Shown one piece after another: positions 47,493 to 57,554 of a stretch of DNA of 64,000 nucleotides. The notes under the pieces were generated by a model. It was not told the DNA's origin. It saw only the letters and a list, made by a program, of their open reading frames with translations, and did not search any database. The stretch covers positions 4,588,001 to 4,652,000 of the forward strand of contig NZ_UGYM01000002.1 of NCBI RefSeq assembly GCF_900456975.1, written 5' to 3'. The stretch comes from Shewanella baltica (GTDB lineage Bacteria; Pseudomonadota; Gammaproteobacteria; Enterobacterales; Shewanellaceae). Made by a program: the position numbers and the translations under genes. Position 1 is the stretch's first letter, and each line of letters opens with the position of its first letter.

Positions 47493-49856
47493 TTACTTTT
47501 TCAGCTTAGCGAAGGCATCGGCAAAGGCATTGCCCATGGCCGCGTTCGCAGGTGCTTTAGGTGCTTGCTTTTGTGCAGGACGTGCAGCAGGTTTCGTCGA
47601 CTGTGGTGCCTTACCATTATGAGTTCTGGCAGGATTATGTGGTCTTTGCTGCGATTTACTTTGATCGATAGCTTCATCCAAACGCATGCTCAAACCGATA
47701 CGACGACGCTCGACGTCCACTTCCATCACTTTGACTTTGACCACATCACCCGCTTTCACGATTGTGTGGGGATCGCTGATAAACTTGTCGGTCAGTGAAG
47801 AGATATGCACCAGTCCATCTTGATGCACGCCAATATCGACGAAGGCACCAAAGTTAGTCACGTTGGTCACCACGCCTTCGAGCACCATTTCAGGTTTCAA
47901 GTGTTTAAGTTCTTCCACACCATCTTTAAACTTGGCGGTTTTAAACTCACCACGGGGATCACGACCTGGCTTATCCAGTTCGGCCAAAATATCCGTCACA
48001 GTAGGTAAACCAAACTCCGCCGTAATGAACTCTTCAGGTTTGATGCTGCGCAGTAGATCTGAGTTACCCATCAGGCTCGCCAGCTCCACTTGCTTAGTCT
48101 TAGCGATAGTTTCCACTAACGAATAAGCCTCTGGATGCACAGACGAGGCATCGAGTGGATTGTCACCTTCACGAATACGCAAAAAGCCCGCCGCTTGCTC
48201 ATAGGCTTTAGGCCCTAAACGTGGCACTTTCAGCAACTCTTTACGATTCTTAAACTGACCATTGGCATCGCGGTAATCAACCACATTTTTCGCTAACGTC
48301 TTGTTTAAACCAGCCACTTGCGACAACAAAGGCGCAGAGGCCATGTTGAGATCCACACCCACACCGTTTACACAGTCTTCCACCACGGCTTCCAGCGAAC
48401 CCGATAATTGGCTTTGGCTCACGTCGTGTTGGTATTGGCCCACACCGATAGATTTAGGCTCAATTTTCACCAGTTCGGCTAACGGATCCTGCAAACGACG
48501 CGCGATAGACACAGCACCACGAATCGAGACATCGAGATCAGGAAACTCCAGCGCCGCCAATTCCGATGCTGAATACACAGACGCGCCCGCTTCGCTGACC
48601 ATCACTTTAGTCAACTGTGGATGGGTATCTTTCACGGCGGCAATCAGCTCAGCGGCTAGCTTGTCGGTTTCCCGTGATGCCGTACCATTACCAATCGCAA
48701 TCAATTCAACCTTATGCATTTTGACTAAGTTAGCCAAAGTACGAATCGACTTTTCCCACAGATTTTGCGGTGCGTGCGGGAAAATCGTCGCATGGCACAA
48801 CATCTTACCCGTGTTATCGACCACCGCCACTTTCACGCCAGTACGTAAACCTGGATCGAGTCCCATGGTCGCTTTCGCGCCCGCTGGAGCGGCCATCAAT
48901 AAATCACCTAAGTTACGGGCGAAAACTTTAATGGCCTCGGCTTCGGCGCGTTCGCGCATTTGCGAGATAAACTCGGTTTCCATCTGTAGCGCAATCTTAA
49001 TGCGCCATGTCGCCGTCACCACGGTTTTCAACCATTGATCGACGCTGCTATCGCCTAATTTCAGCCCTAAGTGATCGCAGATAATTACTTCGCAATAACT
49101 GCCTTGGCCCGCTTCAGCAGCAGGATCGGCATTCATAGATAACGCTAAGAAACCTTCGTTACGGCCACGCAGCATCGCCAGCGCACGGTGAGAAGGGATC
49201 TTCGCTAACTGTTCGGTATGCTCGAAATAATCACGGAATTTCGCGCCTTCTTTCTCTTTACCTGCAATTAAGCGGCTTTCTAACACACTGTTTTGGCTTA
49301 AATGTTCACGCACTTTACGCAGTAATTCCGCGTCTTCGGCGTAGCGCTCCATCAGGATATAACGCGCGCCTTCAAGCACAGCTTTCACATCGGCGAAACC
49401 CGCTTCGCTATTGATATAACCCGCCGCTTTGGCTTCGACATCGGCGCTACGGTCAGCCAGTAAGGCATCGGCTAATGGTTCAAGCCCAGCTTCGATAGCG
49501 ATTTGGCCCTTAGTGCGGCGCTTAGGTTTGAAGGGCAGATACAAATCTTCGAGACGTGTCTTGCTGTCTGCGTCGTCAATAGCCCTTTGTAATTCTGGCG
49601 TTAACTTACCCTGAGCTTGGATGCTAGACAGAATCACTTGGCGTCTGTCGTTCAGCTCACGCAGGTAACCTAAACGTGTGTACAAGGTACGCAGTTGCGT
49701 ATCGTCTAATCCGCCCGTGGCTTCTTTACGATAACGGGCAACGAAGGGAACTGTCGCACCATCGTCAAGCAGAGTGATGGTTGCGGCAACTTGTTGCTCA
49801 CGAACATTCAGTTCTTGAGCGATAATCTGAGCGATGTTATGTGCATTAGTTTGCAT
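47493..49856 (-). CDS. tex: Tex, RNA-binding transcription accessory protein
   Basis: A 787-residue protein with an N-terminal helical region, a YqgF/RuvC-like nuclease-fold domain ([17 protein letters not shown]), a helix-hairpin-helix region ([20 protein letters not shown]) and a C-terminal S1 RNA-binding domain ([20 protein letters not shown]), ending in a basic Pro/Ala tail. Tex acts in transcription and RNA handling; in E. coli the gene (yhgF) also lies next to greB. Confidence 0.96.
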   Translation of the reverse strand: MQTNAHNIAQIIAQELNVREQQVAATITLLDDGATVPFVARYRKEATGGLDDTQLRTLYTRLGYLRELNDRRQVILSSIQAQGKLTPELQRAIDDADSKTRLEDLYLPFKPKRRTKGQIAIEAGLEPLADALLADRSADVEAKAAGYINSEAGFADVKAVLEGARYILMERYAEDAELLRKVREHLSQNSVLESRLIAGKEKEGAKFRDYFEHTEQLAKIPSHRALAMLRGRNEGFLALSMNADPAAEAGQGSYCEVIICDHLGLKLGDSSVDQWLKTVVTATWRIKIALQMETEFISQMRERAEAEAIKVFARNLGDLLMAAPAGAKATMGLDPGLRTGVKVAVVDNTGKMLCHATIFPHAPQNLWEKSIRTLANLVKMHKVELIAIGNGTASRETDKLAAELIAAVKDTHPQLTKVMVSEAGASVYSASELAALEFPDLDVSIRGAVSIARRLQDPLAELVKIEPKSIGVGQYQHDVSQSQLSGSLEAVVEDCVNGVGVDLNMASAPLLSQVAGLNKTLAKNVVDYRDANGQFKNRKELLKVPRLGPKAYEQAAGFLRIREGDNPLDASSVHPEAYSLVETIAKTKQVELASLMGNSDLLRSIKPEEFITAEFGLPTVTDILAELDKPGRDPRGEFKTAKFKDGVEELKHLKPEMVLEGVVTNVTNFGAFVDIGVHQDGLVHISSLTDKFISDPHTIVKAGDVVKVKVMEVDVERRRIGLSMRLDEAIDQSKSQQRPHNPARTHNGKAPQSTKPAARPAQKQAPKAPANAAMGNAFADAFAKLKK

Positions 49857-50028
49857 AAATAAAGTGTCGTGCCTAACTGTAAAGTAAGTCGTTATTGCGC
49901 CAAAGATACCACAGGCGCCCCGTATGTTTCATGCTAAAGCCTAGGTCAAAGCAGAGTCTTTGATCTTTCATCGCCATGCCATGGTGACCGCAGCGGTTGT
50001 CACGGCTGCAACCCTGTCGCTAATCTGC

Positions 50029-50523
50029 CTAGCTGGCGAGAGTGGATTCAAAAGGAGTGTAACGGATCTGATTGATATACCACTCTTTTGGACCCGATGG
50101 CGTTTGCACTACCACCTCATCGTCCACTTGCTTGCCGATTAAGGCACGCGCCATGGGCGAGTCGATGGTGATGTAGCCCAATTTGGTATCGAGCTCATCT
50201 TTACCGACGATCCGATAACGCACGCGATCACCGGCTTCATTTTCAAGCTCAAACCAAGCACCGAAGAATATTTTACCTTCCTGCTGCGGTGAGTAATCGA
50301 CGATTTTTAACTCTTCCAGCCGCTTAACTAAGTACCTGACTCGGCCGTCAATTTGTCTTAACAAACGCTTGTTGTAAGTGTAATCAGCGTTCTCACTACG
50401 GTCGCCCTGCGCCGCCGCTTCTTGGACTTTAAGGGTGATTTGCGGCCGATATTCTTTCCACAAATACTTCAATTCTTTATCTAAAGTTTGCCAACCCTGT
50501 CGGGTGATCAAATGCGCTTTCAT
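50029..50523 (-). CDS. greB: GreB, transcript cleavage factor
   Basis: A 164-residue elongation factor that enters the RNA polymerase secondary channel and stimulates cleavage of backtracked RNA. The coiled coil has the catalytic tip GDRSENADYTYNKRLLRQID, with the Asp and Glu retained; the C-terminal FKBP-like domain is intact. The spacing of basic residues and YNKRLLRQID favour GreB over GreA. Next to tex, as in E. coli. Confidence 0.95.
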   Translation of the reverse strand: MKAHLITRQGWQTLDKELKYLWKEYRPQITLKVQEAAAQGDRSENADYTYNKRLLRQIDGRVRYLVKRLEELKIVDYSPQQEGKIFFGAWFELENEAGDRVRYRIVGKDELDTKLGYITIDSPMARALIGKQVDDEVVVQTPSGPKEWYINQIRYTPFESTLAS

Positions 50524-50606
50524 AACTCTTTATTATCCACATGCTGAGCAAAAAACAGCGGCAATCTCACAAAATGCACGCTAAAAATCACATACAAACT
50601 CACAGG

Positions 50607-51539
50607 CTAAAGCCCTAGGCCTACTACTTGGTTACGTCCACTCTCTTTCGCCAAGTACAATTGCTGGTCCGCTGTTTCGATCAGTGTTTGCCAAGTCAAA
50701 TCACTTTTGGGCAGCACGCTCGCAACACCCGCACTAATCGTCACCTCTTGGAAGCTCGACTCGAGATGTTCAAGATGCAAAGCTTGTACTGCATTCACTA
50801 TTTTCTGTGCCGTATGAATGGCACCGGCAAGCTTGGTTTCTGGCAGAATACAAATAAACTCCTCCCCGCCATAACGTGCAACAAAGTCAGTCGCGCGCTG
50901 CAGAGAATCACTAATGGCTTTTGCAACTTGTCGCAAACATTGGTCGCCTTCCTGATGACCATAACGATCATTAAAACGTTTAAAAAAATCCACATCTAGC
51001 ATCACCACAGATAAGGCTAACTCGTTGCGGCAGCAATGTTTCCATATTTCAGGAAGTCGCTGCTCAAACTGACGTCGATTGGCGACGCCCGTTAAACTGT
51101 CAAGCAGCGCGATAGAGTGCAACAGATCAGATTGTCGCTTGAGGGTAAACTGATTTTTTACCCGCGCAGTGGTGATAATTGGATTGATAGGTTTATGGAT
51201 AAAATCGACTGCTCCCAGCTGAAAACCTTTAACTTCTTGCACTTCATCAAAATGAGCCGTAACAAAAATAACCCCAATAGTCGCGGTTTCAGGATCGGCT
51301 TTAAGATGTTGGCAAACGTCAAAACCCGACATACCAGGCATTTCAATGTCTAACAGCACTAAATCTGGCTGTACCTTCTGGCATATGGCTATCGCCTGCT
51401 CACCATTGGTCGCCATAAACAACTCATACTCTTCATTGAAGAGTTGATGCAATATTTTGATATTGAGCGGCTGATCATCAACGATGAGGATCTTACCTTT
51501 CTCACTTTGGGGCCGAGCAATTAATTCTGCAAGATGCAT
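50607..51539 (-). CDS. REC-GGDEF response regulator (diguanylate cyclase)
   Basis: A 310-residue protein with an N-terminal receiver (ILIVDDQPLN, phospho-Asp in LVLLDIEMPG) and a C-terminal GGDEF domain whose active site is YGGEEF. The inhibitory I-site RATD lies five residues ahead of the active site, so product feedback is expected. It should make cyclic-di-GMP when phosphorylated. Its ATG overlaps the stop of the hybrid kinase upstream (TAATG), which strongly suggests they form one signalling pair. Confidence 0.93.
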   Translation of the reverse strand: MHLAELIARPQSEKGKILIVDDQPLNIKILHQLFNEEYELFMATNGEQAIAICQKVQPDLVLLDIEMPGMSGFDVCQHLKADPETATIGVIFVTAHFDEVQEVKGFQLGAVDFIHKPINPIITTARVKNQFTLKRQSDLLHSIALLDSLTGVANRRQFEQRLPEIWKHCCRNELALSVVMLDVDFFKRFNDRYGHQEGDQCLRQVAKAISDSLQRATDFVARYGGEEFICILPETKLAGAIHTAQKIVNAVQALHLEHLESSFQEVTISAGVASVLPKSDLTWQTLIETADQQLYLAKESGRNQVVGLGL

Positions 51540-53995
51540 TACGCCTCCTCCAACATGATAATCCGTAGCGTATCTAATGCCTGATTAAAATCGAGCGCTT
51601 GCACTTGCCCATGCAATATGGACCATTGTGGATGGCCTGACAGCAATTCAGCTAACTGGTCAGTTAAGGCCATAGCCTCTAAATTGTTCTCTTTTAATAG
51701 GTTCATTAGGGTATTAAGGTCCGTCTTAACACTTTGCACCGATACCGAAGAATACACGGCTTTTTCTACATTATCGCTAATAACTGCATTAAATTCTTCC
51801 ACCTCAAAGTAGGTTGAAAGCTGCTGACTACTCTGATTAATGAGTACCTCTAACGTATCCGTCCAGCGCTTAATATCAATCAGTTCAGGGCATTCTTGCT
51901 TAAACTGTTTCTCTAAGTAAGCCGCATGCGCAGCTAAACGCCGAGCACCAAAATTACTGGCAATGCCTTTAATACCATGGCTAATCGCCGCCGCCGTTGA
52001 GTGATCAAATATCTTAGTCGACTGCTTAAAGAGCGCGAGTTGCTTCATCATTTCAGGCGCAAAACTTTTGGCCATTTTTTGGAAGAAAGACTGATTCCCC
52101 CCAAAACGACGCAGGATCAGGCGAATATCATCGAGTAATTGCTCATCACTCTGCTCCTGCGTCGCTTCAGGCCAGTGCCCTTCAAATTCAGCAGAGGTCA
52201 TATCCTCACGGCCAACTAAGCGCAAAATACTCGGTAGTAATAGTGGCATATCGATGGGTTTGCCAACATGGTCATTCATACCCGCATTGAGACACTCTTG
52301 CCTATCGGACTGTGAAGCATTAGCTGTCATCGCAAGTATCGGTAATGCTGCGAAACGTCCATCAGCGCGGATACGTCGAGTCGCCTCCAATCCATCCATA
52401 TCGGGCATTTGCATGTCCATGATGACAATATCGAATAAGTCACCACTCTCGAGCACCAAGGAAACACCTTCCATGCCGCCTTCTGCCAATACGACATTCG
52501 CGCCCTCATAACTCAATAGCTCATCGATAACTTGTCGATTGAGTTGATTATCTTCCACCACTAATATGGTTAGCCCTGCTAAAAATCGCTGTGAACGCGG
52601 CTGAGGGTGCGCCTCCATTGTCTTACCTTCGATGGCATTTAACACAGCTTCAGCCAAGATCTGCGATGTCACAGGTTTAGTGAGGAAATTAACGAAAGGG
52701 ACATGTCTAATCTGCTGACTCTCGGCAATCACTTCATGGCCGTAGGCCGTTAACATCACCACCAGCGGAGTCTGATTATTCGCGTCTGAGTTACGCAGCA
52801 TTTCGGCGGTTTGTAACCCATCAAGGTCTGGCATACGCCAATCCATCAACACCACATCAAACGGTACCGATTTGTCATGGGATTTTTTAACCTTCTCTAG
52901 AGCCGCATATCCACCTAAGGCAGTTTCAACCTCACACCCAAATCCGGTCAAAATTTTCTCTAAAATCTCCGTCGTCAATTCATTATCATCAACCACTAAC
53001 ACACGGTATCCGCTAAGGTCTGTGTGCCGAGTTTGTTCGACTTGTATAATAGGAAACGTCATATCAAACCAGAAACGGCTTCCAACACCCACCTTGCTGG
53101 TCACATGTAACTCACTGCCCATAAGGCCGATAAGCCTTTTGCTTATTGCTAGCCCGAGCCCTGTGCCCCCAAAGCGGCGTGATGTTGAGGATTCTGCCTG
53201 TTCAAATCCGGTAAAAATCCGCTCAATCTGCTCATCACTGATACCAATACCCGTATCGGTAATTGAAATTTGTACTGTGACTGTATCTGCCTCATGGCGT
53301 AAACATTCAATGCCGACAATCACTTGACCGTGGTGAGTGAATTTAAGGGCATTACCCGCGAGGTTAACGAGGATCTGTTGCAATCTAAGTTGATCTGCTA
53401 ACAGCCAAGGAGGTAAAGCCGTGTCGAGATCAAACATCACCTCGACATCTTTATCACCATGGTTACCCGACAGTACAACGGCAAGATCCCGCATCAGCAA
53501 TTCAATCGAACAGGGATGAAGATCGAGTACTAACTTGCCAGCATCAATTTTAGAAAAGTCGAGAATGTCGTTCAGCAGTCCTAATAAGGACTTAGCGGCC
53601 GTTTGAGTTTTATTAACATAATCTTGCTGCTGCCTAGACAAAGAGGTGTATTGAATTAATTGCAGCATGCCTAATACGGCATTCATTGGGGTGCGAATTT
53701 CATGGCTCATATTGGCTAAAAATGCAGACTTAGCCGCACTCGCCGCATCGGCCTCCTGCTTAGCTTCTCGCAAGCTTTCTTCCAATTGTTGCTGTTCAGT
53801 GATATCTAAATTAATCCCAATCACTCTAATCGCATGACCCTGTTTATCGCGCTCTACTTGGGCGGCTGCCTGAACGAAGCGAATCGAGCCATCTGTCCTT
53901 ACCACCCTAAAAATAGGGTCATATTTCGCCGTTCCTTCAACAGCGCCTTTCAATTTAGCATCAGCAAAAGCAATATCGTCAGGATGGACCCGCAT
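51539..53995 (-). CDS. Hybrid histidine kinase, C-terminal part of interrupted gene
   Basis: The second, 818-residue half of a gene broken by TAG 54005-54007. It opens in the middle of a PAS_3 domain (MRVHPDDIAFADAKL, then the PAC segment FRVVRTDGSIRFVQA), followed by HisKA with the phospho-acceptor His98 (NMSHEIRTP), HATPase_c (NLAGNALKFT, DTGIGI and GGTGLGLAISK), two receiver domains (DVVLMDWRMPDLDG and DIVIMDMQMPDMDG) and a C-terminal HPt domain (AAAISHGIKGIASNFGA). All catalytic motifs are intact. The ATG used here has no ribosome binding site; it would be reached only by reinitiation or read-through. The phosphorelay probably ends on the REC-GGDEF protein. Confidence 0.8.
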   Translation of the reverse strand: MRVHPDDIAFADAKLKGAVEGTAKYDPIFRVVRTDGSIRFVQAAAQVERDKQGHAIRVIGINLDITEQQQLEESLREAKQEADAASAAKSAFLANMSHEIRTPMNAVLGMLQLIQYTSLSRQQQDYVNKTQTAAKSLLGLLNDILDFSKIDAGKLVLDLHPCSIELLMRDLAVVLSGNHGDKDVEVMFDLDTALPPWLLADQLRLQQILVNLAGNALKFTHHGQVIVGIECLRHEADTVTVQISITDTGIGISDEQIERIFTGFEQAESSTSRRFGGTGLGLAISKRLIGLMGSELHVTSKVGVGSRFWFDMTFPIIQVEQTRHTDLSGYRVLVVDDNELTTEILEKILTGFGCEVETALGGYAALEKVKKSHDKSVPFDVVLMDWRMPDLDGLQTAEMLRNSDANNQTPLVVMLTAYGHEVIAESQQIRHVPFVNFLTKPVTSQILAEAVLNAIEGKTMEAHPQPRSQRFLAGLTILVVEDNQLNRQVIDELLSYEGANVVLAEGGMEGVSLVLESGDLFDIVIMDMQMPDMDGLEATRRIRADGRFAALPILAMTANASQSDRQECLNAGMNDHVGKPIDMPLLLPSILRLVGREDMTSAEFEGHWPEATQEQSDEQLLDDIRLILRRFGGNQSFFQKMAKSFAPEMMKQLALFKQSTKIFDHSTAAAISHGIKGIASNFGARRLAAHAAYLEKQFKQECPELIDIKRWTDTLEVLINQSSQQLSTYFEVEEFNAVISDNVEKAVYSSVSVQSVKTDLNTLMNLLKENNLEAMALTDQLAELLSGHPQWSILHGQVQALDFNQALDTLRIIMLEEA

Positions 53996-54004
53996 CGACC
54001 AGTG

Positions 54005-54007
54005 CTA
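54005..54007 (-). other. In-frame amber (TAG) codon splitting the sensor kinase gene
   Basis: Minus strand reads ...GGATTAACCTAT TAG CACTGGTCGATG...; the stop is separated from the next ORF's ATG by three sense codons in the same frame. Removing it gives one uninterrupted frame from 56428 to 51539 (about 1,629 residues) that restores a complete PAS_3 domain. A one-base change (for example from CAG, GAG, AAG or TGG) explains it. Confidence 0.88.
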
Positions 54008-56428
54008 ATAGGTTAATCCTTGTTCACGAAGACTTTCAGGCTGATCGTAAATCGCAAACATACGTTCATTCCATTCAAGCGAATTACCGAGCAGATTCCA
54101 AGTCCAGATACCTAATTGAGCCACTTCGGCTGCCTTACTTAAATGGTTACTGGCCGTCATCAGTGCTTGTTGCTGCAGTAACATCAGTGAAATATCGACG
54201 CCAATGCCTAAATAACCAATAATCTCGCCAACAATGTCACGCATAGCAGTGACAGAAAGTGACACTTGGAACTGGCTACCGTCTTTACGCACATAGGTCC
54301 AATTGCGAGTTTCCGAACCTTCGGCTCTTGCCTTATAGATGAAAACATCAAAGCCTTGAATGTCTTTACCATATTCAGCGGATAACTCTGCAGATCTTAT
54401 CATCGCCTCCTCGAGCAAATGCAGAGGCGCAGGGGTAGATTGGCCTATCATTTCCTCGGCTGAATAACCAAGTAAGCGCTCTGCTCCACGGTTAAAAATG
54501 GTGATATTGCCTTGCACATCAGTGGCTATAATGGACATTTCAGAGGCGGCATCGAGCACGTTAGTCAGTAATGACCCTAAGTTATTTTTCTCAATCTGTG
54601 TCAACTTACGGTCGGTAATATCAATCCTTAATGCCACAAAACGTTCAATTTTACCGTATTCATCAAATACTGGACCAATCACAGTATCGAACCATTTCAA
54701 CGTTTGATGCTTATCAAGGTTGCAGATTTCACCGTGCCAAGACTGTCCCGAGTTTATCTGTTGCCACATAGATCGCCAGAAAGACACATCATGTTCACCC
54801 GACTTGAGTATTGCATGGGTTTTCCCCACAAGTTGCTCACGCGAATAGCCACTAATGCGGCAAAAGTTATCATTCACCTCTAAGATGACGCCATTGGGGT
54901 CAGTAACGGAATAGAGTAGCTGTTGATTAATAGTGTCGAGCAAGGTTTGGTTTTCGAGTAACGCCTGCTGCAACGCATGGGTACGCTTGGTGACTTGCCG
55001 TTCGAGACTTGCATTCAAGCTTAAAATATGTCGTTCAGCTTCAAGCTGCGCTGTAATATCGCGGATCGTTTGGCTCATGCCAGCTATCTTGCCGTGCTCG
55101 TCGTAAATAGGTACGGCTGTAGTCGAGGTTGATAAATGGCTACCATCCTGCCGTTGGTGGCTAGTTATCCGATTTAAAGAGGTTTTCCCCGCTAACACTT
55201 CGGCGAATAATGCTCTTTCTTCCTGCACTATGCTGGCAGGAACAATCAATTTACAACACGACTGGCCAAGAGCGTGCGCTTCGGTATAGCCAAATAACTG
55301 CTCGGCACCTTGGTTCCAACTGGTAATTTGGCCCCTAGTGTCATAACTGATAATGCCATCGAGAGAATGCTCCAGCATGCTGGCGCGCCTAGCCTGTTCA
55401 AGCAGCACCTGCTGCTTACGCTGCAAACTGATGGACCACATGGCAATTAACGCAGCTAAAAGCAGGCTAAACAAACTGCCACTCAACAGCACTAAACTGG
55501 GTTGATTAAGATGCAATGACTTAATAAAGGATGGATAAGCGATAACTTCTATCTGCCATTTACGACCAAAAATGTCTTTCGTCATTTTATGGCGATATGC
55601 AGATAGTGGAGACGCCTCATCAGGGTGTGTTTCAAAAAAACTGATGGGACGCTCAGCTTGGGTGATATCGCTAAGCAACAGCTTAGTCATCTTCTGATTC
55701 AACGCTAACCCCATTAGAACTTCGTTCGTCACTAAGGGGGCATAACTCCAACCATACCCGGCTGACAGTCTATCCTGTTGTGTTTTAGGTACTAAACCCG
55801 TGCGATAAATAGGCTGCAGAATTAAGAATGATTGTAGCGGCCTACCCGTAGCCTGCACTAATGTGATGGGTGCAGATAAGCGCACTTCACCGGATAACAT
55901 AGCCGCATCGGCAGCGGCTTTACGATGTGCCTCTGAGGCAATATCTAAGCCAACGGCAGCTTTATTGCGGTCTACTGGCTCAATATATTCAATAACGTAT
56001 CTTTCGCCATCATGAGCGTTAAGTTGGCGAATATTAAAATCAGGCCAATCATCTTGACGAGCTCTTGCTATAAATGCCGCTTCATCGGCACTGGGTACTC
56101 GACGAATAAAGCCAAATCCACGGGCGCCGGGAAACTCATGGTCCACATCCCGCGTTAAACTATAACGATGGAAGCTAGCACGACTAATATCATGCTCACC
56201 CGCAGTGACTATCGTGCCGCGTGCACCGCGTAAACCATATTGATATAAGGTGATACGGTTAATCACGTTCTCACTGATTTGCTCCGCGTCCTCGCGCAAG
56301 GCTTGCTCAATCTTTTGGGCGTTCATGCGCCCCGTCAACCCTGTTAATAACGCGCTTAGCACCAATCCAATCAACAGGACTAATAAGCCCCATTTCGAAG
56401 CATTTTTATAACTCATGGACAAGTGCAT
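54005..56428 (-). CDS. CHASE-PAS sensor, N-terminal part of interrupted hybrid kinase
   Basis: The first, 807-residue half: TM1 (about 12-31), a periplasmic CHASE domain (about 75-290; YQYGLRGARG and FPGARGFGFIRRV), TM2 (about 308-330), then PAS domains at about 345-460, 495-615 and 630-760, and the first half of a PAS_3 domain (IWTWNLLGNSLEWNERMFAIYDQ) where the TAG occurs. Alone it has no kinase domain. AGG five bases before the ATG supports the start. CHASE domains sense small extracellular molecules; the ligand is unknown. Together with the next frame it forms a kinase of about 1,629 residues. Confidence 0.8.
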   Translation of the reverse strand: MHLSMSYKNASKWGLLVLLIGLVLSALLTGLTGRMNAQKIEQALREDAEQISENVINRITLYQYGLRGARGTIVTAGEHDISRASFHRYSLTRDVDHEFPGARGFGFIRRVPSADEAAFIARARQDDWPDFNIRQLNAHDGERYVIEYIEPVDRNKAAVGLDIASEAHRKAAADAAMLSGEVRLSAPITLVQATGRPLQSFLILQPIYRTGLVPKTQQDRLSAGYGWSYAPLVTNEVLMGLALNQKMTKLLLSDITQAERPISFFETHPDEASPLSAYRHKMTKDIFGRKWQIEVIAYPSFIKSLHLNQPSLVLLSGSLFSLLLAALIAMWSISLQRKQQVLLEQARRASMLEHSLDGIISYDTRGQITSWNQGAEQLFGYTEAHALGQSCCKLIVPASIVQEERALFAEVLAGKTSLNRITSHQRQDGSHLSTSTTAVPIYDEHGKIAGMSQTIRDITAQLEAERHILSLNASLERQVTKRTHALQQALLENQTLLDTINQQLLYSVTDPNGVILEVNDNFCRISGYSREQLVGKTHAILKSGEHDVSFWRSMWQQINSGQSWHGEICNLDKHQTLKWFDTVIGPVFDEYGKIERFVALRIDITDRKLTQIEKNNLGSLLTNVLDAASEMSIIATDVQGNITIFNRGAERLLGYSAEEMIGQSTPAPLHLLEEAMIRSAELSAEYGKDIQGFDVFIYKARAEGSETRNWTYVRKDGSQFQVSLSVTAMRDIVGEIIGYLGIGVDISLMLLQQQALMTASNHLSKAAEVAQLGIWTWNLLGNSLEWNERMFAIYDQPESLREQGLTY

Positions 56429-56786
56429 AAACGCCTAATAATTTTTAATCAGAGAGTTATGATTTTGGACTAATAAAAATTCTTTTGCCACTCAGCGAGT
56501 GGCAACAAACGATAAATGCGCCAAAAGTTGCTGATGCCCATTTAGTTACAATTTCAGCTATAGCGTGAATAAACGCGAGTATTCCCATGCAATTTCATTT
56601 GCTTAGTATTAACATTGGGCAATCAATATCAGCATTTATCGCATTCAAGTTACTAAGGTGAGCTAGTCGCCTTGGTTGAATGCGGCTATATTAGGCAGAT
56701 TCGTTTTCAATTTCAGCCAGTTGGTTAATCTTAACTGTTTCTCGTCAGTAGAATAAGCACCAATCTGAGCAATTAAAGGACATCCC
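56429..56786. promoter_or_regulatory. Divergent region with two inverted repeats (sensor kinase / ompR)
   Basis: TTGCCACTC-AGC-GAGTGGCAA (56485-56505) is a perfect 9-bp inverted repeat 57 bases upstream of the sensor kinase. CGCATTCAA (56640-56648) and TTGAATGCG (56676-56684), with AAGG and CCTT inside, form a 45-base imperfect hairpin 103 bases before ompR. No ORF. Confidence 0.5.
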
Positions 56787-57512
56787 ATGGGACAAGAAAC
56801 CTCGAAAATCCTCGTCGTCGATGATGATATGCGCCTGCGAGCGTTACTCGAGCGTTACCTGATGGAGCAAGGTTATCAGGTGCGCAGCGCGGCCAATGCC
56901 GAGCAGATGGACCGCCTATTAGAACGCGAAAACTTCCATTTACTCGTGCTCGACTTGATGTTACCCGGTGAAGATGGCCTATCTATCTGCCGCCGTTTGC
57001 GCCAGCAAGGTAATCCTATTCCGATCGTGATGCTGACGGCCAAGGGCGATGAAGTCGACCGTATTATTGGCCTAGAGTTAGGCGCCGACGATTATCTGCC
57101 AAAACCTTTCAATCCACGGGAATTACTCGCACGGATCAAAGCCGTGATGCGTCGCCAAACCCAAGATGTGCCCGGTGCGCCAGCCCAGCAGGAAGCGCAG
57201 ATCAGCTTCGGTGAGTTTTCGCTGGATTTAGCCACCCGTGAGATGTACCACGGCGACGAATCGATTGCGCTCACCAGCGGTGAGTTTGCCGTGCTTAAAG
57301 TGCTAGTTACCCATCCACGCGAGCCCTTGTCTCGGGATAAATTGATGAACCTCGCCCGTGGCCGCGATTATTCGGCGCTAGAACGCTCCATCGACGTGCA
57401 AGTGTCACGTCTGCGGCGTTTAATCGAAAAAGACCCTGCGAATCCGCGCTACATTCAAACTGTGTGGGGATTAGGTTATGTGTTTGTGCCCGATGGCGCC
57501 GCGCGTCGATGA
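56787..57512 (+). CDS. ompR: OmpR, response regulator
   Basis: A 241-residue response regulator, partner of EnvZ. Receiver motifs are VVDDD, Asp56 in LLVLDLMLPG, TAKGDEVDR and PKPFNPRELLARI; the C-terminal winged helix has GEFAVLKVLVTHPREPLSRDKL and YIQTVWGLGYVF. It adjusts porin and other outer-membrane genes to osmolarity or pH. envZ starts 42 bases downstream. The greB/tex genes that neighbour ompR in E. coli are here separated from it by the sensor kinase-GGDEF pair. Confidence 0.95.
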   Translation: MGQETSKILVVDDDMRLRALLERYLMEQGYQVRSAANAEQMDRLLERENFHLLVLDLMLPGEDGLSICRRLRQQGNPIPIVMLTAKGDEVDRIIGLELGADDYLPKPFNPRELLARIKAVMRRQTQDVPGAPAQQEAQISFGEFSLDLATREMYHGDESIALTSGEFAVLKVLVTHPREPLSRDKLMNLARGRDYSALERSIDVQVSRLRRLIEKDPANPRYIQTVWGLGYVFVPDGAARR

Positions 57513-57554
57513 GCCGCGCTGCCATCTTAATCTGCTGCGGTTATTGAGCCCCCG

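Noticed and set aside
48301..49038. Plus-strand frame of 245 codons inside tex
   Set aside because: Antisense shadow of a clear tex coding sequence with all domains intact.
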